Of a stretch of DNA of 64,000 nt, positions 21,182 to 30,959 are shown one piece after another (positions within the stretch are counted from its first letter, which is position 1; each line of letters starts with the position of its first letter). The notes under the pieces were generated by a model, which was not told the origin of the DNA, ran no database searches, and was given only the letters and a program-made list of their open reading frames with translations. Both the position numbers and the translations under genes were made by a program. The stretch comes from Neoceratodus forsteri. Lineage: Eukaryota; Chordata; Ceratodontiformes; Ceratodontidae. Where the stretch lies: the NCBI GenBank assembly GCA_016271365.2, contig CM028129.1, positions 1,009,745,501 through 1,009,809,500 on the forward strand. The letters are read 5' to 3'.

Positions 21182-21184
<3 letters not shown>

Positions 21185-21213
21185 CTTATAGTGCGTCTCT
21201 TGATAGGAAGTAA

Positions 21214-21450
21214 TTAAATAGGCTGGCCTTTACAAGAACAAACGTCATTGCATATTTTATTCAGTAGGGTTTTAAAGACCCCGATACTTACTTGGCTGGC
21301 AAGCTTGAGAGTTTGTTGCAGCTCATTCCAAGCCATAAGAACAGTACAACTAACTGCAGTTTTATCATAATGTATGGCACAACTAGGAATGTCTAAAAGC
21401 ATGTCATTGTTTTTTCTTGGGTCATAGTTACTATGGCGTTGTGTGGCCAT
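21214..21450 (-). pseudogene. Antisense L2-type LINE ORF2 C-terminus
   Basis: The minus-strand frame contains YDPRKNNDMLLDIP, AVSCTVLMAWNELQQTLKLA and VFKTLLNKICND. These match the usual LINE2 ending (R..L.VP..., AP.LWN.LP..LR, FK..LKT.LF). It is a short 3' fragment. Confidence 0.55.
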
Positions 21451-21640
21451 CCCAGTGATATAACTAGGAAGGTTATTCGGTGGAGCATTGTAGACCCATA
21501 ACTAAAGGTTTTTTAGCTTCCTTTTATTTAAAGAAGACCAACCCACAAGTGAATAGATTAAGCAGTGGTGGGTTCTAGGAGCAGTGCTTGTAACAAAGCA
21601 TAGAACTCTGGTAGAGTACATCTAATTTATTCAAGCAGGT

Positions 21641-21727
21641 AAGAGGGGAAAATGGCCGACAAAGAATAAAAGTGGATAATTATGAACAGTGTCTACTTTT
21701 ATTCTTTGTCGGCCATTTTCCTCTCAT
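21641..21727. repeat. Hairpin with ~32-bp stem
   Basis: aagaggggaaaatggccgac... (21641-21673) pairs with the arm ending ...ggccattttcctctcatt (21695-21727), with one or two mismatches and a loop of about 21 bases. It could be a tiny foldback element or a hairpin RNA precursor; neither is shown. Confidence 0.75.
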
Positions 21728-21895
21728 TCCCATTCCCAGCAGTCCCATATCAAGCTGGAAGTACTTATGTTGGCATTCATATATCGTACTATTTATAGGT
21801 GTCATTCACCATGGGTTTCAGTAAATTGTTAGAAATCCCCCACAGTAGAGGAACCAATGACCTCCTCTCCCTTTTTAATGTCCATTCCCCCTTAC

Positions 21896-22102
21896 TGATC
21901 TCTGTAATGGTGTTCCTTCAGTTCTTGAAAGCACTCCTCCATTCTGGCTTCCCCTGTGCTTCTGGCTGTCTCTAGCCCAGAGGACAGACAGCTGCTCCCC
22001 CGGAGACTGCTTTTTAACATCATAGCATTAGTCAGCTGGTGGGGTGGGGGGTTAACTTGGAAAGTCACAGTTAGTTGCAGACTTCTCATTTTCAGGTGCA
22101 TC
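21896..22102 (-). CDS. Unidentified candidate coding exon
   Basis: On the minus strand a pyrimidine-rich tract ending tttcccag (22103-22104 = AG) precedes an open stretch of 207 bases, which ends at a good donor, AGATCA/gtaagg. The frame reads MHLKMRSLQLTVTFQ near its start and MEECFQELKEHHYRD at its end, with no stop until the donor itself. I do not recognise the protein. If entered in the first frame, it would end after DAPENEKSATNCDFPS, and this would be a terminal exon instead. It may be a real exon of a gene on the opposite strand or a chance combination; no transposon signature is seen around it. Confidence 0.3.
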
Positions 22103-22109
22103 CTGGGAA

Positions 22110-23020
22110 ACAGAACATAAAGAAAAGAACCAAAAACAGTTAGAGGGATAATTATTTAGGAAACACATTCCAATTCAATGCTTTCAATTAACTAAATTAA
22201 AATGAAGCCTAAATAGCAATGTTATACAATTGGCAATAGAATATACAATAGCAGATTAAAACAAATTGGTGCATGCAGTTGTAGTTTAGCTTATTCAACA
22301 TGTGTAGCTAATTTAGTAGAGCAGACGAAGAGGAGAAATATTTGTGGGGGTGGGGTGGGGAGACTGTTCCACATCATAGGAATCCTCCAGGAGAAGGCAA
22401 CTCACCCAGTGTTTCTAGGAGCCTTGAAGGAATGGAGAATAGAATATTTTAGGGAGTAGGAGGAGAAGGAAGCAGTAGTAAGGAGAGGATACAGGGCTTG
22501 GAAATTCTAGTCCTGGTTCTGGGACATGTGATTTTTGTCTTGCCCCTCAAAGATACATTTTCCCTGGTCCTGAAGTAATCAAAGGAACTGAAACTGGAAT
22601 CTAAACTATAATCAAACATGAATTTTTTTTCTATTCTGAGTCCAAAATTGATTTTGTATACAAGCATAACATTTGCTGAAATGTGTGCTTAGCTTACTAG
22701 CCTTCTTTCATTCATTATTTATTTGAAAATTGGTAACTGGGAAAAGTACACTGATCCAAGGCTTGTTTTACAGGTGTGCCCCAGGGGAGAGGGAATGAGA
22801 AATACAATAATAAAAGGCATACACAGTATTAATACTTGGCACAAAGTAAACTACAGAGTACTGCTAAACAAATCACAAATGCACATAAAACGTAAATGGA
22901 ACTAAAACAAAGGTACGATATGCTTTGATAAGCAAACAGAGACAAAAGCTAATGGAATGAATGGCACTGTTGATGTAGAAAAGGAAGGAGCCTGATGTAT
23001 CCAGAAATAGAACCCAGGAG
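22110..23020. other. Unassigned sequence
   Basis: This is AT-rich DNA with no recognised gene. The last ~250 bases may be the 3' untranslated region of the antisense L2 that follows. Confidence 0.4.
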
Positions 23021-23025
23021 TAAGC

Positions 23026-24270
23026 CTAACAACAGGGATGGTAGGTGCTCCAGCAGGGGAGGCAGAAGGAATGGGAGAAAGGAGGGCGGGGACTCGAACT
23101 AGAATTTAGAGATGGAGGCCGCGCAGTGAGACTGGTGTCATGAGACAGGGGGAGGATAGATGAGGATGGATAGGGAGGGAAGGGAGTATCGGGAGCAGCA
23201 GTGAGTACGTAAAGCGGAGTTGGTAGGAAAGTGACAAAAGGCATTACAGGTGTTGACCAGTCTGGCAAGGGAAGAGGCAGGAGCAGTGCTGTAGACCACA
23301 TCCACATAGTCAAAAACCGGAAGTAGTATTTTGGAAACAAGCTTCCAGTGGACCTTAGGAGACTTGCTGTCTTTATTGCAGTACAAGGCATCAAGTTTGG
23401 TGCGGAGCTGGAGTGGATGGCATCTGTATGGATGGAGAAGTTAAGCTTACTATCTAGCCACACACTGAAATACTTGAAGGAAGAACCGACTTCAAGGGAA
23501 GGCCATCTAAGGTGGAGGAAATGGGGAAGGGGGAGAGCCTGGTCTGTTTCTGGCTGGTGCCGAAGGTCATGGGCACTTAGTGTATTACCTGGAGTTGGTT
23601 GGAGTGGAACCAGTGCAGTACGTTGTGGAAGTCTTGCTGGAGCAAACCTTCTGCCCCTACGGCCGTGGAGAGGTCATTCAGGAAAGTAGAAAAAATAGGA
23701 CCCAGGATGGAGCCCTGTGGGAGCTCAGCCTAGATGGGGAAGGGAGATGACAGGATGCCTCCTATCTGTACTGACTGTTAAAGGCCCGTAAGGTGGGAAC
23801 AGAACCATTCAACAGTGGGAGCTGAGAGTCCGGCATTGCTCAGCTTGTCCAGGAGGAGTGGGGATAGGTCACCGAGTCAAAAGCTTTGGCCAGATCAATG
23901 CAAATGGCTACTGTGATGTGCCTTTGATCCATACCAGTGAAGATGAAGTCATTGACATGCAGCAGGGAAGAGACAGTAAGACAATAGAGTGGTGCTTTTG
24001 AAAACCAGGCTGGAAAGGGGGAGAAGTTGTATAAAGAGAGGAAGTCAGCAAGCCTAGAGTAAACAGATTTCTCTTGCAGCTTTGCAAGGGGAGAGGAGGT
24101 CAACAGGATGAAAGTTGCCAGGGGAAAAGTGGTCACCCCCTATGTGAAGAGGGAGAAATGACAGAGGAACAGCACAGAGGGAGAAAGAGAAGTTGAGGTG
24201 AGTGGGGGGGGGGGGTCAAATAGCAGGTGTCGAGAAGTGAAGTTTAGGATCCAACCCATCAGGGCTGGAT
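23026..24270 (-). pseudogene. Antisense L2 LINE RT (C-terminal half)
   Basis: On the minus strand RT motifs run from FILLTSSPLAKLQEKSVY and LSLYNFSPFPAWFSKA through VAICIDLAKAFDSV near 23900. They then reach the LINE2-type C-terminal block with SKILLPVFDYVDVVYSTAPASS and NTCNAFCHFPTNSALRTHCC (23138-23386). A segment around 23470-23800 includes the GSILGPI- and YxDD-like regions in broken frames. It is truncated at its 5' end near 24270, next to the T-run of the next LINE. Confidence 0.75.
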
Positions 24271-24279
24271 TTAGACATT

Positions 24280-25420
24280 TTTTTTTTTCTTTTGTAAAAT
24301 TAGTTTTGTTGAGATAAAGAGTATATTGGTACAGGTAAGACAAAGTTCATACAGTAATATAAAACAGTTGAAGCATATACATGAGTCAGCAAGCTTTAGG
24401 ATCTTTAAAAAGTTAATGTCAGCAGCTAAAAAAATAAGTTAAGCAGTGAAGGTAAACAACCCGGCACATGGTATATTCTAGAATTATACATTTTTTTGCC
24501 ACTGCATACTATGAATACAAAAGGAGATTACTCAATAGTAGCCTGCGTTGGGAAAATCTCTCCCTCTGTTGCTAGGGATAGGGAGCCCCATATTTCCACA
24601 AAGGCTTCTGCAGTGCCATTAGCATTATACTGAATGAGCTGTATTTTCTGGCAACTGTATAGGTTATTACTCCAGTGAGCAGTGGTGGGGGTATCCCAGG
24701 CAAGCCAGGTTTGTGAGATTGTTTTTCGGGCATTGATTAGGGCTAAGTTCCATAACTTTTGTACCCTCCCCAGATGCAAATTACCTTCATCAGCACCCAG
24801 AAGTAGCTCTGCTGGGGTTTTGGATATTGGATACCAAAACACTCTTTCTATGATTTGCTGCACTTCTGCCCAAAAGGTCCCAATTCTTTTGGCATGTGTC
24901 AGTCATCTGTGCAAAATCTCCCTCCTCAACCTCACATTTTGGGCACAGGGGGGTATTTGGGGGGTCAAACTGGTACATTTTGGTCAGTGTTGGGTAGGTG
25001 CAATATCTAAAGTTCAGTTGTACCTGTCTGAGTTGATTACTTCTTGCACATGTGTTGAGATGCTTTACAGCTGCCTTCCAGACATTTGGAGTGATTTCTA
25101 CATCCAAGTCCTAGCTCTATCTGGAGAGGCGGTCTCCTGTGGAGGATGGGGTACCACCCAGTAGCAGGGTATACTTGGCCATCAAGGGCCTAATGCTAGG
25201 AGGCTGTTTATATACACTATGTGCTCTACAGGAGACAAATTACCTACTCCTCCACCCCCCCAACAATTCCAGTGTCTGGCTTACAGGAATTCAGAAAAAA
25301 AATCACCTGTCTGGATGCCATAGTGTGGTTCTAGGTCTAAGAAAGAACGCAGCCCATCTCAGAAAAGCCTGTTGCAAAAAAAAAAAAAACAGTAGAGATG
25401 ATTTCAGCTTGTGGTGAAAT
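24280..25420 (-). pseudogene. Antisense L1/Tx1-like LINE ORF2 C-terminal fragment
   Basis: The minus-strand frames 24790-25107 and 24528-24863 give VQLNFRYCTYPTLTKMYQF, then PLCPKCEVEEGDFAQM, the usual C-terminal region before the HxxxxC segment of L1/Tx1 ORF2. PLMAKYTLLLGGTPSS lies upstream. A run of T at 24281-24292 is the element's poly(A). It belongs to a family different from the Tx1-like element at 4663-16723. Confidence 0.7.
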
Positions 25421-26198
25421 ATATTGGTGGCGATCAATAATTGTTTGTTTTTATTTAAGGTTTAACCGTTGAGCATAAGCTCATTCACAATGGTGACCTT
25501 TCAGAGACAAATGCATAGTTATACCGAATATAAAATTACATATTCAAAATTCTTAAGGCAAGTACAAATCTTTAGGAAAAATATAAGGCAAATTTTCACA
25601 AGTGACACTGATAGGGATTTAGTGTGTAACTTCCTGAACAATCCCATGGACACCATTCCAGACCCACACAGTGTTATTAGTGAAGAGGTTAGAGAGACCC
25701 AGAATAGGTTTGGCAGAGAGGACTGAGGATAACAGCCCTTGACAGTGTTTGTTTATTTTTATGCAATAGGCGCGGACATAAATCCTATGTGATAAATCTG
25801 AACTACGAGATAAATTCAAAATGTTACATTTACATATGTTACATAGTAGACGCATAATCGCAGATTTATATACATAGTAGATAAGTCACAATCACTCTGG
25901 AACTCATTTAGAATGTTCAGCCTCAGTACCAGTACTAACTATATTCAAATGCAAATAACTTTAAAATGAAAAAAGACAGCATAGTGCTGTGAGCATGAAA
26001 GTTGTGCAGCACAAAATTATCTACAAAATGAGTGGTATTTCATTTATAGATACCGTATAGATTTTTTATAATTAGCAAAAAAGAGCAGAAAATGCAATTT
26101 TTTGTTCACTTTTTTGACAGACCTATCCAAAAAAAGATAAACAATCAAAAGCAAATGTCCTTGCAGTGACAGAAAGCATCCCTACTGCATAAATGAAA
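25421..26198. other. Unassigned AT-rich sequence
   Basis: No gene is recognised. A short frame at 25469-25726 has no family signature, and the region could be LINE 3' untranslated sequence. Confidence 0.4.
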
Positions 26199-26352
26199 TA
26201 TACAATGGTGAGCTGTCAGATAAATGATTTATCTACACTCGTGCTGTTTGACCTCGGACATCTCACTTGTGGCTTACGCCACTTGTGAGGTTACCCGCGT
26301 CAAACAGCACTTGTGTAGATAAATCATTTATCTGACAGCTCACCATTGTATA
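26199..26352. mobile_element. 154-bp near-perfect palindrome (MITE-like)
   Basis: The arms tatacaatggtgagctgtca...gctgtttgac and gtcaaacagc...tgacagctcaccattgtata pair almost perfectly over more than 50 bases. The centre also pairs (ctcacttgtggc/gccacttgtgag). The outermost bases are tata on both sides, compatible with a TA target duplication, so a Tc1/mariner-related MITE is possible. No coding capacity. Confidence 0.8.
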
Positions 26353-26822
26353 TCCCTTATTTATTTAAGTCTAGGATTACAAATACCTTTGAGCCGAGGC
26401 TCTTTTACAAAGGTTCCACGTCAGTGAATACAACATGATAGCATGATGACAGTATAAACATTGAATAATGGTAATAGTCTAAAATATGTAGTTACAGGGA
26501 ATATGTGTAACACTAGAGATAGGGGGAAGTAAACAGACACGATAAAAGAAGGGTGCGGTGGAAGGGAGCACTAAGTGTGAGGTGGTACGGGAGCAAAAAG
26601 GGAGGCAGTAGCAGGAGAAGAGGTCGGAGAGGGAAGAGGTAGGAGTATGGGGGGGGAAGAGAGTGGGGAGTGTGGAAGCAGGGTGGGAGTAGAGCAGCCA
26701 AGGGGCATTGTCAGAGACAGACAGGGGAAGTGCATCGGCGGGGCAGGGGTGTTGGCAAAGTGCTAAAAATGTGGAGGCACACCAGAGCAGCTGCAGCAAA
26801 GGAACCAGGGTGGGAGGTCTGC

Positions 26823-27083
26823 TTAGTCAAGACAGTCACAGGAGCTGGAGGCAATGAGAGAGCGGCGGAGCCTCGACTTAAAAGCACCAAGCGAGTGTAT
26901 GGCAGAGATGTCACTGCAAAGTCCGTCTAACCAGTTGGGTGCCCTATAAGCAAAGGATCTTTGACCTTGTGTTGTGCGACACTGGGGGATTTGCAGAAGC
27001 TGTGGTTTAGACCCCCTGGTGTTGTGGGTATAGTTTCTGGGTTGTAAGAGAGTACAGACACCAGGAGGTGCAAGGCCCATCAT
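26823..27083 (-). pseudogene. L2 ORF2 C-terminus
   Basis: The frame carries NYTHNTRGSKPQLLQIP, GQRSFAYRAPNWLDGLCSDI and LGAFKSRLRRSLI, the standard L2 ending. It follows the RT region after a broken stretch at 27084-27390. Confidence 0.75.
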
Positions 27084-27392
27084 TATTTTCTTCGCAACTA
27101 TACAAGTTTGATATTTTATTCAATTGGCGAGTTGCAACCACCCAGTTTGAGTATAGAGGTCACATGTATGAGTGAGACATTGGGATCCCGTGATGAGCCG
27201 ACATGCCTTGTTGAGGGAGGTTAGATACACGTATGAGAGCGGTAGCGGTGGCGGAGCCATAACTGATAAGTCCATAGTCAATACTGGTAATGATAGAGCT
27301 CTGGATGGCGACTGACAAGACTTCGGGGGTTAGATTTTTTCTTGTGACGGAACAGTAGGCCCAGCCGGGTATTAGCAGCTTTGGCTACATTA

Positions 27393-28540
27393 TTAATGTG
27401 GGCAGCGTAGGCGAGATGAGTCCAGGGTGATCCCAAGGTATTTGAAGGTTTGGACCTGTTCTAGAGCGACTCCTTGCTTGGTTTTAGTGGAGAGGTGATG
27501 CTGCTTATGTTTGTCATGGGAGCTGCTGAAAATCATGGCCTTGTTTGTTTTCTGATTTAGGATCAGTTTGTGCTTTATAAACCAGTTCTGAACCGAAGTA
27601 AAACCCAGCTGGAGGTTGTCTTGCAGCAGTTTCGGATCCTGGTGGGAGGCTAGGATTACCGCATCATCAGTGTACAGTATGATTTGTTCTGGACAGGAAT
27701 ACGGTAGTGTGTTCAGGAACAAGCTGAAAAGGAGAGGGCCCAGGATAGATCCCTGGGGAACTCCTGAGCAGACCGGTTTGGGATCAGAAAGCACATCCAC
27801 AATTTTAACTCATTGTGTCCGGGTCTCAAGGTAGCTTTTAAACCAGGTAACTTGAGTCTGGGGAGAGCCCAACATTCTGAAGCTGGACAAGCAGGAGGCA
27901 GTGTTGGATAGTATCAAAGGCCTTGGTCAAATTGATAAAGATAAGATCCAGTTAGCTGACCGTTATCCAGTGAGCTGTGGATGGCACCGGTGAATTCCAG
28001 TAGGGCAGAAGAGGTGCTATGACCTTTTCTGAAGCCATGTTGTACTTGTCCAGAAAGTCAGTAAGCTGGTCTGCTACAATACGTTCCAGGGCCTTTAGAG
28101 GGGAGGTAGTATGGAGATTGGGCGGAAGTTCCCATGGGCAGTCTTGTCACCACTTTTGTGGATCGGGGTAATGGTGGCAGATTTCCATTTGTCAGGGAAC
28201 TGGCTAAGGCTAAGAGAGAGGTTAAAAATCCTGGTCAAAGGCCCAAGTACCTCTTCTAGAGTGAGGGACAGCAGCTTGAGGTCAAGTGTATCATTGCTTG
28301 ATCTGGATTTGCTAATGGCTTTGGTGACATACTTGCGAACTTGATGCATCTTGACCGCTTTAAAATAGAAGGGCGGGTGACTAGCAGAGGCAGTGGAGTT
28401 TGGGGACATGAGAGCATCATCATCTTCTTTGAAAAAATCAGGGGGAAGAACACTGCTGAGGTCAGTGAACGCGGTGTTGAAGGTGTTCGCAATGATTTTC
28501 GGGTCGAGTGTAGTACACCCAATTATGTTGAGCACAGAAG
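27393..28540 (-). pseudogene. L2 ORF2 reverse transcriptase
   Basis: Frame 28095-28535 holds the N-terminal RT part (KAISKSRSSNDTLDLKLL, FPDKWKSATITPIHKSGDKT, NFRPISILPPL). Frame 27393-27800 has the central and palm part (VPQGSILGPLLFSLFLNTLP, the catalytic box YTDDAVILA, FIKHKLILNQKTNKAMIF, YLGITLDS). Between 27800 and 28095 the AFDTV-type motif is present but frame-shifted. Motif order and style place it in the L2 clade; the catalytic Asp pair is intact. Confidence 0.85.
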
Positions 28541-28908
28541 GAGGGGATTTGGACTTCTTCCCAGTGACTTCTTTAATGTTGTTCCAGAAATCTCTCCCAT
28601 TACCCCAGGTGTTAGTGAGGGCATTCTTGAAGTAGGCAGATTTATTTTGCCGAATAGATTTGATGCCGTCATTCCATGCACTTTTGTAGTTTTGGTTGTT
28701 AGCTTGCTTACCGGTGGTCCTAGCCAGTTCCCAAAGGTGGTCCCTTGATTTTAGTTGCCTTAGGAGGTCGCCCGAGAGCCATGGGTTACAGAGTGCTTTA
28801 ACTTTACGCTTTTTAAAAGGAGCCTATTTGTTGCAGGCCTCGTTAAAGGTGTTGATGAAATGGTGCAGTGCAGTATCAACATCGGTTGCATAAAAAATTG
28901 GTGACCAG

Positions 28909-29482
28909 GCCGCCGGCCCGGTGGCGCTGAGGGTTAGGCGCTGGGCGCCACACTCACGCATGCGCGTGCACCAGAGTTGGAGACGAGCCTGGGGCCGCCG
29001 GGGGCTTGGGGCAGGGGAGGACTGACTGAGCATCCATAGACCGCCGTCCTCTCTGGGTGGGCTGGGGAATCTTGGCCGCGGCTGTAGCTGCTCCTGGGGA
29101 TGCTCGGGGCACTACAGGTGTTAGTGATCTGGAGGGAGCGGCCGGGGCGTCGGCACGCGGTGCCCAGGCGTCACTGCATCCGCGTTCAGGGACCAATCGG
29201 AGGAAAATGGCTGGGCGCCGACTGCAGCTTGATGGCCACGCTCCGAGCCACCTAGAGGACTTCGATGGAATCCTTTCAGGGAGGGTCCGGGGCTGTCCTG
29301 GCTGGCTGAGGCAGAGAGGAAGCCCTCCAGCAGGATGGCAAGACGGCCGTCCTGGATCTTCCTGGGTGCAGTCTAAGCTACCCAGTTCTCCAGGAGGGCA
29401 GAACCGGCAGCTAGATGCCCCAAGCCATTAGTGTGCCGCAACAGGTGGCAAAAAGCATTACATAAAAAAAATAAATAAATAA
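28909..29482 (-). repeat. GC-rich long SINE inserted in L2 (copy 2)
   Basis: It is flanked by a perfect 17-bp duplication, aaaaaattggtgaccag, at 28892-28908 and 29483-29499. The left end ggccgccggcccggtggcgctgagg...cgctgggcgcc looks like a tRNA-type A-box start, and the right end is A-rich (aataaataaataaaaaa), so by sequence it reads left to right; the strand given is that of its host L2. It is very CpG-rich compared with its surroundings. The length of about 574 bases is long for a SINE and similar to the copy at 16913-17540. Confidence 0.75.
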
Positions 29483-29747
29483 AAAAAATTGGTGACCAGT
29501 CCTGTAGAAAGAGGTGAGATTTAAGGTGTGTTAACTGACCATGAGGTAACACACTACTGGTGATGATTTTGGGGGGGGGGTGTTACTAAATTTGTTAGAC
29601 CATATACAGCTGACATGGGAATGGTCACTGAGTGAGTCAGGGAGGACTGAGGTGCTCGTGATCCGAGTAGGGTGGCTGGCAAGGATCCACTCCAGGAGGG
29701 TGCTGGTGCCAGTTTTGTAGTTTTGTTCTGGTTGGGGAGTCGACCAT

Positions 29748-30380
29748 CTAGGTAAGGTTGGCCGTTACAATGGAGTCCTTTTGTGCCACTGCCTCAGCCG
29801 CAAGCCAGTTTACATTAATATCACCTAGAAGGATAGATTCAGAGTCAGGTGGTTGTGACCTGATGAAATCCAATACAGCGGTTAGACCATTTTTTTGTTC
29901 TTTTGGTGGGACATATACAGTAACAAATGTGAGGGCTTTATTGTGAGCACCTAATAAGATTCTGATGGGAAGAATCTGAGCAGTAGTAGTCTGGAGAGCA
30001 ATATCAATGGGGTGTCCCAGGAGAGTATCATTAAGGTACAATGCACATCCACCACATCTTTTAGACATTCGATCTAGCCAGAAGACATTGTACCCAGGAA
30101 GGGTGATTGCCTGGTCAGGGACCGAGGGTGTAAGCCAGGTTTCTACAACTGCCAAGATATCTGGGTTATGTTGGCTAGTAAAGATTTGCAGTGCATCAAG
30201 CTTGGGGAGTAAACTGCAAATGCTAAGAGATATGATTGAAAGAGCACCTGAGGGCTTGTTCTGGTAGTAAACCCTGGCGGAGTTTGGGCCTGGGTTTGGA
30301 TGAATGTTACCCAACAGCAGCAGGAGGAGCAACACGAGCTTCGGTGTGCTCAAACGTAATTCCTTAAAGGAGAGTTTCAT
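29748..30380 (-). pseudogene. L2 ORF2 endonuclease domain
   Basis: It begins MKLSFKELRLST and shows the L2 hallmark LLGNIHPNPGPN near its start. It continues with ILAVVETWLTPSVPD, YNVFWLDRMSKRCGGCALY, VTVYVPPKEQ and LLGDINVNWL, all motifs of the APE-type endonuclease that nicks the target. The frame is open for 210 codons; the SDHsHV-type end is lost after 29748. Confidence 0.88.
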
Positions 30381-30679
30381 CCCCTTTTCATGCAGGAACC
30401 TGTGTAGAACCTAATTCAGCTTCCTCCAACTGCAACTATGTTATCTATGTTGCTGCCTAATGGGAGGAAGGTCAACTTGGCTGCACAATAATAATACTTG
30501 AAATGTGGTAAAGGAACCCCCCTTCCTCCCCATTTTAATTGGAAGCTGCAGGATGGCAACTGTTACTCTGCTTGCCGTGCCAAATAAAATTGTGGTTAGG
30601 GAGTCCGCTTTAAAGAAAGAAGTGGGAACAATGATTGGTAGGGTCTGAAACAGATACAAACCTTTGGGTAAAACACACA

Positions 30680-30845
30680 TTTCTAGGGGTGTGGCTATAG
30701 TTCTCTATACACACATTGGCAGTTTCACTGGAAGTGCTGTTTTGTCAGAATGTCTTTAAGCTAAGCTCCTTCCACCACGAGTGGTATATCCTCTTGTTCT
30801 GCCCCGTGATATTAGATCTTCATTTCTGCTGGAAGAGTTTAGTCT
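30680..30845 (+). repeat. DIRS-B left inverted terminal repeat
   Basis: ttctaggggtgtggctatag...gaatgtctttaagctaagct...gccccgtgatattagatctt is matched in reverse complement by about 58755-58930 (for example agatctgatgtcatgggg and aagcttagcttgaagacgtt). Confidence 0.75.
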
Positions 30846-30959
30846 GCTCCTTAGCAGCTCCATGCATTGTAGGCCCTAAAGTGCACCATTGGTGATTTTA
30901 TTGCTTTTTCAAAGAATTTCTTTGGTAATGTATAATTCCTCGATTTTCTGCTCCTGTGG

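Larger units (their letters stand above)
26353..30480 (-). mobile_element. L2 LINE, antisense, with SINE insertion
   Basis: This long copy has endonuclease (29748-30380), RT (27390-28540) and C-terminus (26823-27083), all on the minus strand, with 3' untranslated sequence to about 26360. It is interrupted at 28909-29482 by a GC-rich SINE. Its 5' untranslated part abuts DIRS-B near 30680. Several frameshifts make it inactive. Confidence 0.85.

Noticed and set aside
23026..23463. A 145-codon minus-strand protein-coding gene
   Set aside because: It overlaps the L2 RT frame at 23138-23386 and is Ser/Pro-rich out-of-frame translation of the same LINE.
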